32,246 nt of DNA. Origin: Gemmatimonadota bacterium (GTDB taxonomy: Bacteria; GCA-2686955). The notes beneath the pieces were generated by a model, which saw nothing but the letters and a program-made list of their open reading frames with translations, was not told the origin of the DNA and did not search any database. Shown here one piece after another: positions 8,333-16,750 of the stretch (positions are counted from its first letter, which is position 1; every line of letters starts with the position of its first letter). The stretch lies in contig JALXCG010000886.1 in NCBI GenBank assembly GCA_026991065.1, forward strand, positions 1 to 32,246, given 5' to 3'. The translations under genes and the position numbers were made by a program.

Positions 8333-9904
8333 CTACTTCAGCAAAACCAATTTTCTCGTTTCGCGCTGATTCGCCGTGGTCATAACGGCGAGATAGAGGC
8401 CACTGGCGACAGGCCACCCATTCATCGCTTTTCCATCCCATGAGACGGAATGCTCCCCGGCCGGCATGCGTCCCGACGCAAGACTCATAACCTTATGACC
8501 TGAAAGGTCATAGATGTTCAAACTAACCTCTTCCGCACGTTCCAGCGTAAAGCGCAAAGTGGTCCGAGGATTGAACGGGTTGGGTGAGGGGGGCTGTAGA
8601 TGCGCGGTCGCCCCCACCCATGGCGTACCGCCACCGATGTCAGAGGCCAACTGGGTCTTGCATCCCACGGTGTTGACCAGCGCCGTGTCCCGGCCGGAAT
8701 GAAACAGGAGCAGTTCCTGTTCATCCAGTAGAGCGGCAGGCTCGTTCACATCACGCGCGTCCCACAGACCGCGCCCGCCGACCCCGAGAATCGGGTTGCC
8801 GCCGTTGGGACTCCATTCGATGCCGTCCGCGGACCGGGCAGCACCGATGCGCAGCGTGTCGCCGTCAGTCCCTCCGTACCACATCACCCATTCGTCGCCG
8901 TCGCGCAGAACGTCCACAGTGGTCGTTCCAAACGACTCCCACTCAGCCCCCCCCTCATAGACCGGCCCAGACGGAGAAGTGGTCCAAAAAATACCATCGT
9001 CCGAGATCGCTCGACCGATCTTCCATGGCTGCGCGCCTATCGGTCCGTCTATACGGCCATCCGCTCGCAATCCGACAAACCACATGATGTAGCTTCCAGC
9101 TTCGTATCGAACAGCTTTGTATGCAGCGAAATCGCTCCACGCGGTCTGCCCGCTGAACACCGGAATCGCCGGGTTTCGACTCCACGAGCGGCCACCGTCG
9201 GCAGTGGTCGCCCGACCGATGCGATAAACGGCGCCATCAAAGCCGGCATAGTAGAGCACAAGGCTACCGTTGGGGTCGAAGTGCACATGCGGAGCGGTGA
9301 CGCCGAGGGCATCGAAACTGCCCCCGCTCCCTTCGCGCAAAGCGGGTGTACAGGTGCGGTTCCAGCTTGCGCCCAAATCGATCGACCAGGCAAAACCGAT
9401 GCGCAGTGGTCCATCGGGAGTGCCATCGAAACCGCTGTACCAGACTTTGAGGGTGTCGCCGTCCCGTACCGCTGTGGGCGCGGCGACCTCCTGGGCATCG
9501 AAACAGCCGGAGTTGCCAAGGTCGAGAGCCGGATCGGGCGAGCAACGAGACCAGGGGTCACCCGCTGTGACGAGTGGCTCGCCACCACCCCTTGTGGCCC
9601 AGTAAAGCCCCGCCGGAACGGGATCGCCCTGATCATCCCGACCGTTCCACACGACAGCGTCCCGATCACCGTCGACTGCGAGTCGGGAAACCACCACACG
9701 GCCGGAAAGATCGTGTATCTGAACCCACGCACTCTTGCCGCCGGGAATAACCGAAGCGGGGGGATCCAGTGGGGGACGAACCAGTGGTACAGCTGCCAGA
9801 GCGGCAGCAAGAAGAGTTGTAGAACCCATCGCGCAATCCAAGTTGAAGTTGCTGTTGGTGGAAGCACCCGGATGTGCGGAGAGGGGCCCGAGCACATCCG
9901 CCAT
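8333..9904 (-). CDS. Secreted five-bladed beta-propeller protein with N- and C-terminal FlgD-like Ig modules
   Basis: 523 residues from the ATG at 9904; a second ATG at 9829 gives a signal-like start (TTLLAAALAAVPLV) and may be the true one. Residues about 58-106 form a FlgD-like module (WVQIHDLSGRVV to VPAGLYWA). Residues about 115-430 contain five related blades, each with an aromatic-rich strand at about 60-residue intervals: WYSG (155), YYAG (218), WFVG (275), WYGG (342), FHSG (401). This spacing recalls the five-bladed propellers of GH32/43/130-type glycosidases; catalytic residues could not be assigned. Residues 441-523 begin with PNPFNP and hold a second FlgD-like module (LNIYDLSG, ASGLYLAV), the usual C-terminal sorting or anchoring module in FCB-group secreted proteins. 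It follows the lipoprotein gene by 11 nt, so the two are probably one transcript. Confidence 0.82.
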   Translation of the reverse strand: MADVLGPLSAHPGASTNSNFNLDCAMGSTTLLAAALAAVPLVRPPLDPPASVIPGGKSAWVQIHDLSGRVVVSRLAVDGDRDAVVWNGRDDQGDPVPAGLYWATRGGGEPLVTAGDPWSRCSPDPALDLGNSGCFDAQEVAAPTAVRDGDTLKVWYSGFDGTPDGPLRIGFAWSIDLGASWNRTCTPALREGSGGSFDALGVTAPHVHFDPNGSLVLYYAGFDGAVYRIGRATTADGGRSWSRNPAIPVFSGQTAWSDFAAYKAVRYEAGSYIMWFVGLRADGRIDGPIGAQPWKIGRAISDDGIFWTTSPSGPVYEGGAEWESFGTTTVDVLRDGDEWVMWYGGTDGDTLRIGAARSADGIEWSPNGGNPILGVGGRGLWDARDVNEPAALLDEQELLLFHSGRDTALVNTVGCKTQLASDIGGGTPWVGATAHLQPPSPNPFNPRTTLRFTLERAEEVSLNIYDLSGHKVMSLASGRMPAGEHSVSWDGKAMNGWPVASGLYLAVMTTANQRETRKLVLLK

Positions 9905-9915
9905 AGCAACCTACA

Positions 9916-10476
9916 TCAGCAGCCTCCTTGGCCGGTAAGGTCGACGATACGCACGATCTTGATTGCAGCGGGATCGGAAACGTCGAAACTGAAGATCGCG
10001 GGTCCGCAAGCTCGCTCCAGTCCATCCTGCCATTGCATTTCGATCTGCACAGTGTAGTTGATCTCGGCCCAGTCCGAGACAAGTGAACTCACGCAGTCGC
10101 CCTCTTCCCAACACACATCCTCTTGAGCATGCGCGACTGCGTCAAACCGGATGTCTACCAGGTCGGGAGAGTTGAATATCTGTTCCATCTGGGCGACATC
10201 TTCTTCTTTGGAGTAGAAATCAACCCCAACTTGATCGGCGTCGTCGGTATCAAGAAAGAACTGATAGTCGGGCGCCAAGCACTCCTCATACAGCCCAATA
10301 TCCTGTGATTCCTGCGCCAGATCGAAATTGAACATCGTGTTGCTGATGCTGTCGAAGGGGCGAGGGTCAAGCGTCGGCTCGGCAGGACCGGTCTCTTCGG
10401 CTGGATCGAGCACACATCCGCCCAGGGTCACGCCCAGGAAGAGGAGCAAGCTGGGGGAAAACGCATATTTTTTCAC
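9916..10476 (-). CDS. NTF2-like lipoprotein
   Basis: A 186-residue lipoprotein with a GTG start at 10476, supported by GAGGA 7 nt upstream. The signal peptide begins with MKKY and ends in a lipobox LGGC with Cys21 as the lipidation site. The mature part is acidic and looks like an NTF2/SnoaL-type fold: a helix (NTMFNFDLAQESQDIGLYEECLAPDYQFFLD), a YSKEED helix, and C-terminal strands (INYTVQIEMQW, IKIVRIVDL). Cysteines at the extracytoplasmic face (EEC, DVC, GDC, RAC) could form disulfides. No function can be named. It is upstream of, and probably cotranscribed with, the propeller gene. The fold call is inference; lipoprotein status is well supported. Confidence 0.82.
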   Translation of the reverse strand: MKKYAFSPSLLLFLGVTLGGCVLDPAEETGPAEPTLDPRPFDSISNTMFNFDLAQESQDIGLYEECLAPDYQFFLDTDDADQVGVDFYSKEEDVAQMEQIFNSPDLVDIRFDAVAHAQEDVCWEEGDCVSSLVSDWAEINYTVQIEMQWQDGLERACGPAIFSFDVSDPAAIKIVRIVDLTGQGGC

Positions 10477-10666
10477 ACTGGTTCCTCATAGAAAGCCGGC
10501 ACTCGCTGCATCACGTGCACACCAGATCTACCCGGGCCGATATGGGAGTCTGTTGCGCAAGGCAATACGGGACAGACTCCCAGTCCAGATGTGCTGTCTT
10601 TCAGAATAATGCGGGGGCGAACCACCGCCCAGCACTTCATCGCAGCGAATGCGGCATGAGCCAATA

Positions 10667-10704
10667 CTAGAAAGGGTGGATGCCCGACATGCGGACATCC
10701 ACCC
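10667..10704 (-). terminator. Intrinsic terminator after tRNA-Glu
   Basis: A 9-bp perfect stem (GGGTGGATG with CATCCACCC, 10674-10682 and 10696-10704) has an inner loop that can pair three more bases. On the minus strand it is followed by TTTCT. It begins 6 nt after the tRNA-Glu CCA end. The U tract is short, so strength is uncertain. Confidence 0.6.
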
Positions 10705-10709
10705 AAAAC

Positions 10710-10785
10710 TGGTAGCCCCTAGGGGAATCGAACCCCTGTTTGATGGCTGAGAACCACCCGTCCTAGGCCACTAGACGAAGGGGCC
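10710..10785 (-). tRNA. tRNA-Glu (anticodon CTC)
   Basis: 76 nt with an encoded CCA. The acceptor GGCCCCT pairs with AGGGGCT (first pair G-U), the D arm is TCGTCTAGTGGCCTAGGAC, and the anticodon stem GGTGG/CCATC frames the loop TTCTCAG with anticodon CTC. The T arm is AGGGGTTCGATTCCCCT. With C at position 34 it reads GAG and would not be an MnmA thiolation substrate. Confidence 0.96.
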
Positions 10786-10797
10786 ATTGAAACCACC

Positions 10798-10827
10798 AGT
10801 ATAGCCGATGACCCAACCAGTGCGCAA
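10798..10827 (-). promoter_or_regulatory. Candidate promoter of tRNA-Glu
   Basis: On the minus strand TTGCGC (10827-10822) is spaced 18 nt from TATACT (10803-10798). The -10 box is 12 nt upstream of the tRNA 5' end, a typical distance. The -35 is weak. Confidence 0.45.
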
Positions 10828-10853
10828 GCACATGCACACTGCTCAGGAGAAAA

Positions 10854-10927
10854 TGGCTGGGGAGCAGGGATTCGAACCCCGGCAACAGGAACCAGAATCC
10901 TGTGTCCTACCCCTAGACGACTCCCCA
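10854..10927 (-). tRNA. tRNA-Gln (anticodon CTG)
   Basis: 74 nt with an encoded CCA. The acceptor TGGGGAG pairs with CTCCCCA, giving the U1-A72 pair characteristic of tRNA-Gln. The anticodon stem CAGGA/TCCTG frames the loop TTCTGGT with anticodon CTG. T arm GGGGTTCGAATCCCT. A hairpin with a poor U tract follows at 10818-10841. Confidence 0.96.
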
Positions 10928-10963
10928 GCGGAGTATTTTGGCACGGTAGGACTGCCGGAAGGG

Positions 10964-10993
10964 AAATTAGCCGCGAGAGTGGTCCCGAGTCAA
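10964..10993 (-). promoter_or_regulatory. Candidate promoter of tRNA-Gln
   Basis: On the minus strand TTGACT (10993-10988) is followed after 18 nt by TAATTT (10969-10964); an alternative -10, GCTAAT, fits with a 16-nt spacer. It lies about 37 nt upstream of the tRNA 5' end and just downstream of the tRNA-Ser terminator. Confidence 0.45.
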
Positions 10994-11031
10994 GCCCCTG
11001 GGTGGTTTTTCAGGCTGCCGTCTTCCTGAGG

Positions 11032-11069
11032 AAAAAAAACACCGCCCTCTGCTTTCTGAGAGGGCGGTG
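11032..11069 (-). terminator. Strong intrinsic terminator after tRNA-Ser(GCT)
   Basis: An 11-bp perfect stem (CACCGCCCTCT at 11040-11050 with AGAGGGCGGTG at 11059-11069), an 8-nt loop, and then eight T residues on the minus strand (11039-11032). It starts 5 nt after the tRNA-Ser CCA end. Confidence 0.92.
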
Positions 11070-11073
11070 AATC

Positions 11074-11163
<90 letters not shown>

Positions 11164-11257
11164 GTGGCTCTATTCATCCATCCATGGTCTTCAATGCCGG
11201 AGCGCCCCGCCGCACCTCTTTTTCGGTTGCTCGCGGGAAATCGCACTGGCATACAAC

Positions 11258-11343
11258 TGGCGGAGGGCGAGGGACTCGAACCCCCAAGGGTTTTCACCCG
11301 GCGGTTTTCAAGACCGCTGCCTTACCAATTAGGCTAGCCCTCC
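11258..11343 (-). tRNA. tRNA-Ser (anticodon TGA)
   Basis: 86 nt class II tRNA with an encoded CCA. Acceptor GGAGGGC with GCCCTCC, discriminator G, anticodon stem GCGGT/ACCGC with loop CTTGAAA (anticodon TGA). The variable arm is CGGGTGAAAACCCTTG. A possible -35 TTGACG lies at 11401-11396 with a weak -10 CACACT 18 nt on. Confidence 0.97.
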
Positions 11344-11481
11344 AGGCTACTTTTCAAGTCGCGAAGTAAGCAGTGTGCCGGACTGATCAGTCGATCGTCA
11401 AGTCTGGAGCGCGATTCTCTCTTCCTTTTCCGCTTTTGGAGCGCCCCACTCCCGGCGCAGCCGCCAACGCCATGACCTGAA

Positions 11482-12483
11482 TCAGTGAATCTCGTCGTTC
11501 CACTCCTCTCCCGCATCAAGGATCTCCGAGTCGTCGTCTTCCCACAGCGCGGAGCGTCTTGCGCCGCGGGCGCGTTTCAGGATCGCTCCAACAACCAAGA
11601 CAACACCCACGAGAGCCCACAACACACCACTCTCGCCAAGAACATCGATCAGATTAAAACGCGACCGCACCTCCCCCTTCCAAACCGCCGCGAACAGAGC
11701 CGGCGTAAGTCCCGTTCCTCGTTCCAGTGCGTCGGGAAAGGTTCTGCCCACCGCCAAATCGCTGAGAATCCAAGGCAGAGCCTGTGGACCATAGCGTTCT
11801 TCGATCCAGCGAATGGCATCGTAGCTTTCCGCATAAGCCAGTCTCGCAAGCGGTTCCGATGCCGGAAAAGAGTCGGCAAGAGCAGGGAGCGGCAAAAGGC
11901 GATCGAAGAGCGCAGCCCGGGAGAGCGCGAGATGCATGTCTGGCGAAGGAAGCTGGGAGCGGAACATCGCGTGCCCCTCGTCAAACCACCTCGGAATCGG
12001 CACTTGCAGCGATCCCAGGAGAACGTGAGCGAACTCGTGGCGGAGAACGCGATCAAGCTCTTCGGGTGTGCGTTCCCGAACATTCGAGTAGGCAATGATC
12101 ACCAAGCGCCGGCCGGGTAGCGCGGCACCTGTCCCCCATTCCGGCACAAGGCCACCGGTTACCCACTGAAAAACCTCCTCGTCGCCGGCAAAGACGACAT
12201 CCATCGCCCCTCCGGGATCAACACCCATTTCATTGCTCAAACTCAGCAAAACACTCTCTGCGCGCCGCTGTAGCCAAACAACAGGAAGTACTCGGTCGCG
12301 CGGAGTATAGACGGTCAGGTCGCCTTCGGTGTGGGCCGCGAATTGTTCCGCGAAATCGCTGCTTCCCGGGAGAACCGGCGGACCGGCAAAGGCAAGAGCG
12401 GTAAGAAGAAGTTGAACTCCCATGGCGGCCAGAAAATAGAGAAAGCGGCTGCTCCACGGGCCAGGCCGGTGTGGCCGGATCAC
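11482..12483 (-). CDS. Membrane-anchored zinc metallopeptidase of the MA (gluzincin) clan
   Basis: 333 residues from the GTG at 12483, which opens a clean signal peptide (MIRPHRPGPWSSR, then FLYFLAAMGVQLLLTALAFAG). The frame stays open to 12651 inside mnmA, so TTG 12522 or GTG 12510 are alternatives; no start has a strong Shine-Dalgarno. The catalytic HEFAH motif is at about residues 149-153 and the likely third zinc ligand is Glu169 in RWFDEGHAMF, the arrangement of the peptidase MA-like family. A C-terminal helix (VLWALVGVVLVVGAIL) precedes a basic then acidic tail, so the catalytic domain should face outside with a cytoplasmic tail. The substrate is unknown. It directly follows mnmA and precedes the tRNA cluster. 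Confidence 0.85.
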   Translation of the reverse strand: MIRPHRPGPWSSRFLYFLAAMGVQLLLTALAFAGPPVLPGSSDFAEQFAAHTEGDLTVYTPRDRVLPVVWLQRRAESVLLSLSNEMGVDPGGAMDVVFAGDEEVFQWVTGGLVPEWGTGAALPGRRLVIIAYSNVRERTPEELDRVLRHEFAHVLLGSLQVPIPRWFDEGHAMFRSQLPSPDMHLALSRAALFDRLLPLPALADSFPASEPLARLAYAESYDAIRWIEERYGPQALPWILSDLAVGRTFPDALERGTGLTPALFAAVWKGEVRSRFNLIDVLGESGVLWALVGVVLVVGAILKRARGARRSALWEDDDSEILDAGEEWNDEIH

Positions 12484-12532
12484 GGGCGAAGGTCCAGTAG
12501 CGGAAATCACAAGAACAGCCAATTCCGCCGCC

Positions 12533-13627
12533 TCAGCGGCAACGCTCGGTTCGCTCGATAATTCCACCAAGAAGGACCTCCCGGTCGGCGGCATCGTAGA
12601 GCACCGCGCTCTGCCCGGGAGCCACCCCTTCAACGGGAGTCTCTGTTTCAACCCGAATGGCCCCGCCCGATTCCCTGATCAGCGTTGCGGGCCATGGTTC
12701 TTGGTGGGCCCGAACCTGCAGGTGCAGGCCGGGAATTCTCTCGGCCAAGGGCAAGGCAGCCAGTTGATTCACGTCGGTCAGCCAACAGGAATCGATTTTC
12801 AAACCCTCCCGGTAGTCGACCTCCACCGCACGCGATTCGGCATCGATCGCCTTTACATAGAGCGGTCTCTTTGCCGCGACGCCGATGCCTTTCCGCTGAC
12901 CAACCGTAAAGCAGGCGATCCCGCGGTGGGTTCCGATCTGCTCTCCTTCCGGCCCCAGGATCGGCCCGGGGCGCAAGGCATCGGGTCGTCGCCGACCCAC
13001 AAAAGCTGCATGTTTCCCGGGCGGCACAAAGCAGATCTCCTGACTCTCCGCCTTTTCAGCCGTGGCCAACCCCAACTTTTGGGCCCGCTGGCGCACCTCT
13101 GACTTGGTCATGTGACCGATCGGGAAAACCACTCGCTGGAGCAACTCGTGGGAGAGCCCCCAGAGAACATAGGACTGATCCTTGGCCCGATCGACGCCTC
13201 TCACCAGCCGGCGCTCCGCGCCCGCCCCTTCGACACGGGCATGGTGACCGCTGGCGATCGCCTCAACACCAAGAGCCTGAAAACGTTCAAGCAGCGCAGG
13301 GAATTTCACATGGGTATTGCAGCGAATGCAGGGATTGGGTGTTCGCCCGCGAGCGTACTGTTCAACAAAATCCTCGATCACCCGCTCCCGAAACAGCTCC
13401 TCCACATCCACCACATGGTGGGCAACGTCAAAAGCCTGAGCCACTGCTCGAGCATCCGCGATCCCCTCAAGCCCGCAGCAGGAGCGTTCTCCCGCCGGCT
13501 CATCGCCATAACAAAACGTGCGCATGGTTACAGCGATCACGCGGTGCCCGCGGGACACCAGTTCCGCCAGAGCCACCGAACTATCTACGCCGCCGCTGAG
13601 CGCCAGTAGGATCGTGCCGGCAGTCAC
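12533..13627 (-). CDS. mnmA: tRNA-specific 2-thiouridylase MnmA
   Basis: MnmA puts sulfur on C2 of the wobble uridine U34 of tRNA-Glu, -Gln and -Lys using ATP and a persulfide donor. The protein is 364 residues, with the PP-loop SGGVDSS at 11-17 and the catalytic or cluster cysteines C100 and C103 in NPCIRCN and C199 in SQEICFVP. The central and C-terminal beta domains follow (GQRKGIGV). A SCCGLEGIADARAVA segment after residue 48 is the CC variant common outside gamma-proteobacteria. The ATG overlaps the end of the cysteine desulfurase gene by 4 bp (13624-13627), so the sulfur donor and user are made together. Confidence 0.97.
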   Translation of the reverse strand: MTAGTILLALSGGVDSSVALAELVSRGHRVIAVTMRTFCYGDEPAGERSCCGLEGIADARAVAQAFDVAHHVVDVEELFRERVIEDFVEQYARGRTPNPCIRCNTHVKFPALLERFQALGVEAIASGHHARVEGAGAERRLVRGVDRAKDQSYVLWGLSHELLQRVVFPIGHMTKSEVRQRAQKLGLATAEKAESQEICFVPPGKHAAFVGRRRPDALRPGPILGPEGEQIGTHRGIACFTVGQRKGIGVAAKRPLYVKAIDAESRAVEVDYREGLKIDSCWLTDVNQLAALPLAERIPGLHLQVRAHQEPWPATLIRESGGAIRVETETPVEGVAPGQSAVLYDAADREVLLGGIIERTERCR

Positions 13628-14781
13628 CGCGCGGCTGCCAAAAGCCGCAGATCGTCGATTGCGGATACCATGCGATCCAGAACATAGTCCACGTCTGTTT
13701 CCCCATTGGAACGCCCCCAGGCCAGGCGCACCGTGTGGTGAGCTTCATCCGCAGAGAGCCCCATGGCGGTCAAAACGTGCGAAGGAGCCATTGCACCGGT
13801 GGTGCAGGCGCTGCCCGCGGAGATCGCAATGCCCTCCATATCGAGCATAAGAAGTAGTGCTTCCGCCTCGACATCCCGGATGGTCAGACTGGACGTATTG
13901 GGGACCCGCCCCTCTTGCGGCCCATTCACCCGCACACCATCGACTCTCCGCAGAAGCTCTCTCTCGAAACCATCGCGCAATGACTTGAGGCGCAAACACT
14001 CCTCGTCCAGGTTCGCTTTTGCGAGCTGCGCAGCGGCGCCAAATCCAACAATGCCGGCCGTATTCTCGGTTCCTGGGCGAAGGCCGCGTTCCTGGTTGCC
14101 CCCGTGATGCAGCGGATTGAGCTTCAATCCTGGGCGCAGATAGAGCGCCCCCACTCCTTTCGGACCGCCGATTTTGTGCGCGGAGATGCTCAACAGGTCA
14201 ACCCCGAGTTGCTCCACATCGATGGGGTGCTTACCCGCCGCCTGAACCGCGTCCGTGTGCATCAGAATCTGCCGGCGCCGACATGCGGCGGCAATCTGCG
14301 CGACGGGCTGCAAAGCCCCCGTCTCATTGTTCGCCAGCATGACGGATACCAGTCCCGTGTCCGGCTCCAGAGCATCGACAATGGCTTCTGCCGAAACCAC
14401 GCCATCGGCTCCTACCGGCACCACGGACAGCCGCACCAGCCCTTCGTGCTCCAGCGCTTTGGCCCCCTCCAGCACCGCGTGGTGTTCAATCGCGGTGGTG
14501 ACGATGTGCGTGCCCGGGCGCAGTGCTGCAACCCCCCGCAGCGCCAAATTGTCAGCTTCGGTGCCACCGGAGGTAAAAAGCACGGTTGAGGGTCGAGCGC
14601 CGATGAGGGTCGCCACGTTCCGTCGCGCCTCATCCACCAGAACACGCACCCTGCGCCCCCAGCCGTGCGCGGAAGATGGGTTGCCAAAGTGCTCGGTCAA
14701 AAGCGGCATCATCGCCTGCAGTACCTCCGGCAGAAGCGGAGTCGTGGCGTTGTTATCCAGATAGACTTGGCGCTCGATCAA
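13624..14781 (-). CDS. iscS: Cysteine desulfurase (NifS/IscS family), likely sulfur donor for MnmA
   Basis: PLP enzyme of 385 residues that takes sulfur from cysteine as a persulfide. It starts YLDNNATTPLLPEV, has FTSGGTEADNLAL at 69-81, His100-His101, NNETG at 151-155, the PLP lysine K203 in SAHKIGGPKG, and the persulfide Cys326 in SAGSACTTG. The start is a TTG at 14781, immediately after the engB TGA, with GAGGA just upstream. No iscU or iscR is nearby; pairing with mnmA resembles the yrvO-mnmA pair of Bacillus, suggesting a desulfurase dedicated to tRNA thiolation. The symbol names the family rather than a proven ortholog. Confidence 0.95.
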   Translation of the reverse strand: MIERQVYLDNNATTPLLPEVLQAMMPLLTEHFGNPSSAHGWGRRVRVLVDEARRNVATLIGARPSTVLFTSGGTEADNLALRGVAALRPGTHIVTTAIEHHAVLEGAKALEHEGLVRLSVVPVGADGVVSAEAIVDALEPDTGLVSVMLANNETGALQPVAQIAAACRRRQILMHTDAVQAAGKHPIDVEQLGVDLLSISAHKIGGPKGVGALYLRPGLKLNPLHHGGNQERGLRPGTENTAGIVGFGAAAQLAKANLDEECLRLKSLRDGFERELLRRVDGVRVNGPQEGRVPNTSSLTIRDVEAEALLLMLDMEGIAISAGSACTTGAMAPSHVLTAMGLSADEAHHTVRLAWGRSNGETDVDYVLDRMVSAIDDLRLLAAAR

Positions 14782-15423
14782 TCAATCCTCAACTTCCACA
14801 TCCAGCACTTCCAGGATGGTCTCTGGGGGCTCCTCGGTCCAGGAGGTCACCAACTCCTGAAGCTGCCTCCAGACCTCACCGATCCCCTCCTTGGTCACGA
14901 CAGAAACCGGCACGACCGATTCGTGAGAGGGCAGCCCCAGGTCCCTTGCGATCACCTGCAGCGCAGCCCGTCGACGCGAACGCTTGACCTTGTCAATCTT
15001 GGTGGCGAGCACCAAGAATGGCAGGTCCATGTCGGCGAAAAGGGAACGCATCCGGTGGTCCGCCGGCTGCGGCTCATGCCGGCTGTCCACCAAGTGAATG
15101 ATGCCGGCCAGATTGCTTCGTGACCTGAAGTAATCCGCCACGAGGCGTGCCCAGCGTGCACGCTCATTGCCCCCGGTGCGAGCAAAACCATAGCCAGGAA
15201 GATCCGCCAAGTGAAACCGATGGTCTACGCGAAAGATGTTCACGGTAGAAGTCTTCCCCGGCTTCTTGGAAACACGGGCGATGTTCTTGCGCTGGAGCAA
15301 GGCGTTGATCAAACTGGACTTACCCACGTTCGAGCGCCCCACAAAAGCGATCTCGGGCAGAAGCGGCGGCGGATAGCGGTCTCCCGCGCGCCCGACAGTG
15401 GCGAGCAATTCGACTTCACGCAT
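14782..15423 (-). CDS. engB: Ribosome biogenesis GTP-binding protein EngB/YsxC
   Basis: A 213-residue GTPase needed for 50S subunit assembly in bacteria where it has been studied. The G motifs are in order: G1 GRSNVGKS (29-36), G2 Thr in KKPGKTSTVN, G3 DLPGYG (74-79), G4 TKIDK, G5 VSVVTKEG. Length is normal, with a short acidic tail (VEVED). It begins 30 nt after the clpX stop and its stop abuts the desulfurase start. Proximity of clpX and engB also occurs in Bacillus subtilis, where ysxC lies near clpX and lon. Confidence 0.96.
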   Translation of the reverse strand: MREVELLATVGRAGDRYPPPLLPEIAFVGRSNVGKSSLINALLQRKNIARVSKKPGKTSTVNIFRVDHRFHLADLPGYGFARTGGNERARWARLVADYFRSRSNLAGIIHLVDSRHEPQPADHRMRSLFADMDLPFLVLATKIDKVKRSRRRAALQVIARDLGLPSHESVVPVSVVTKEGIGEVWRQLQELVTSWTEEPPETILEVLDVEVED

Positions 15424-15453
15424 AACAACGCCAATTGCTCACCGCTTGCCGCC

Positions 15454-16728
15454 CTACGCCTGCCGGCGCGACTGCCGGTCACGAACCGTGAAAATCGGGT
15501 CGGCCTTCTTCTCGATCACATCCTTGGAAATCAGCACCTCCGCAACATCATCACGAGCGGGAATATCGTACATGATGTCGAGCATGATGTTCTCCATCAC
15601 TGACCGCAAGCCGCGCGCACCGGTCTCTTTCTTGCGGGCGATGTCGACCACTGCTTCAAGAGCTTCTGGAGAGAACTTCAGTTTGACATCTTCGAACTCG
15701 AAAAGTTGCTGATATTGCCGGGTCAGAGCATTCTTCGGCTCGGTCAGAATGCGCAGCATCGCGGATCGATCCAGCGGATAGAGCACGGTGTGAACGGGTA
15801 GGCGCCCCACCAATTCCGGAATCAGCCCGAAGCGCAGCAGGTCATCCGGCTCCAACTCTTCCAGCATGACGGAACGATCGATCTTGTCCCGCGGAGTATC
15901 AGACCTGGAACTCGGGCCCGCTCCAGAAAAACCAATCGTTCGCTTGCCCACTCTGCGCTCGATAATCTCTTCGATCCGGTCGAACGCACCTCCGCAGATG
16001 AACAGGATGTTCTTGGTGTTGATCTGGATGTACTCCTGCTGCGGGTGCTTGCGGCCCCCCTGCGGAGGGACATTCGCAGAAGTACCTTCGAGCAGTTTGA
16101 GGAGCGCTTGCTGCACACCCTCGCCGGACACATCGCGAGTAATCGACGGATTGTCGGACTTGCGGGCAACCTTGTCGATCTCGTCAATGTAGACGATGCC
16201 AACTTCGGCCTGTGAAACGTTGTAATTGGCGGACTGCAGCAAACGCACCAGGATGTTTTCAACATCCTCTCCGACATAGCCCGCCTCGGTCAGCGTGGTG
16301 GCATCAACGATCGCAAAAGGTACCTTGAGTGTACGGGCGAGCGTTTCGGCGAGCAGGGTCTTTCCCGTGCCGGTGGAGCCAACCAGCAGGATGTTGGCCT
16401 TCTCCAACTCGACCCCACCCTTGAGCGCCTTGCTCGGCATGATCCGCTTGTAGTGATTGTAAACGGCAACGGCGAGGGCGCGTTTCGCCCGCTCCTGGCC
16501 AATCACATACTCATCCAACGCGGCCTTGATCTCGTGCGGCTTGGGCAGTCCCTCCGGACGAATTCTGCTTTCATAGTTCATATCCTCCGCAAGAATCTCG
16601 TTGCAGAGCTGTATGCACTCGTTGCAGATATAGACCGAAGGACCGGAAACAAGCTTGTCAACGGAGTCCTGACCCCGGCTGCAGAATGAACAGCGCAGGT
16701 TCCCCTGCCCTCCGGTGTTGCGACTCAT
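15454..16728 (-). CDS. clpX: ATP-dependent Clp protease ATP-binding subunit ClpX
   Basis: A 424-residue AAA+ unfoldase that feeds substrates to ClpP. The N-terminal zinc-binding domain has Cys13, Cys16, Cys35 and Cys38. Walker A GSTGTGKT is at 117-124, the pore loop GYVG at 150-153, Walker B IVYIDEID around 178-185, the RKH loop at 226-228, and sensor 2 GARGLRS near the C-terminus. All expected motifs are present and the length is normal. The ATG is preceded by AAGGTGG, 22 nt after the clpP stop. Confidence 0.98.
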   Translation of the reverse strand: MSRNTGGQGNLRCSFCSRGQDSVDKLVSGPSVYICNECIQLCNEILAEDMNYESRIRPEGLPKPHEIKAALDEYVIGQERAKRALAVAVYNHYKRIMPSKALKGGVELEKANILLVGSTGTGKTLLAETLARTLKVPFAIVDATTLTEAGYVGEDVENILVRLLQSANYNVSQAEVGIVYIDEIDKVARKSDNPSITRDVSGEGVQQALLKLLEGTSANVPPQGGRKHPQQEYIQINTKNILFICGGAFDRIEEIIERRVGKRTIGFSGAGPSSRSDTPRDKIDRSVMLEELEPDDLLRFGLIPELVGRLPVHTVLYPLDRSAMLRILTEPKNALTRQYQQLFEFEDVKLKFSPEALEAVVDIARKKETGARGLRSVMENIMLDIMYDIPARDDVAEVLISKDVIEKKADPIFTVRDRQSRRQA

Positions 16729-16750
16729 GACTGGACCACCTTATCCGCGG

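Noticed and set aside
9049-9909. 286-codon open frame on the minus strand
   Set aside because: Alternative frame of the propeller gene; lacks the regular blade motifs that the chosen frame shows.
10818-10841. 8-bp hairpin after tRNA-Gln
   Set aside because: Has one G-U pair and no T tract on the minus strand, and overlaps the -35 of the tRNA-Glu promoter; not convincing as a terminator.
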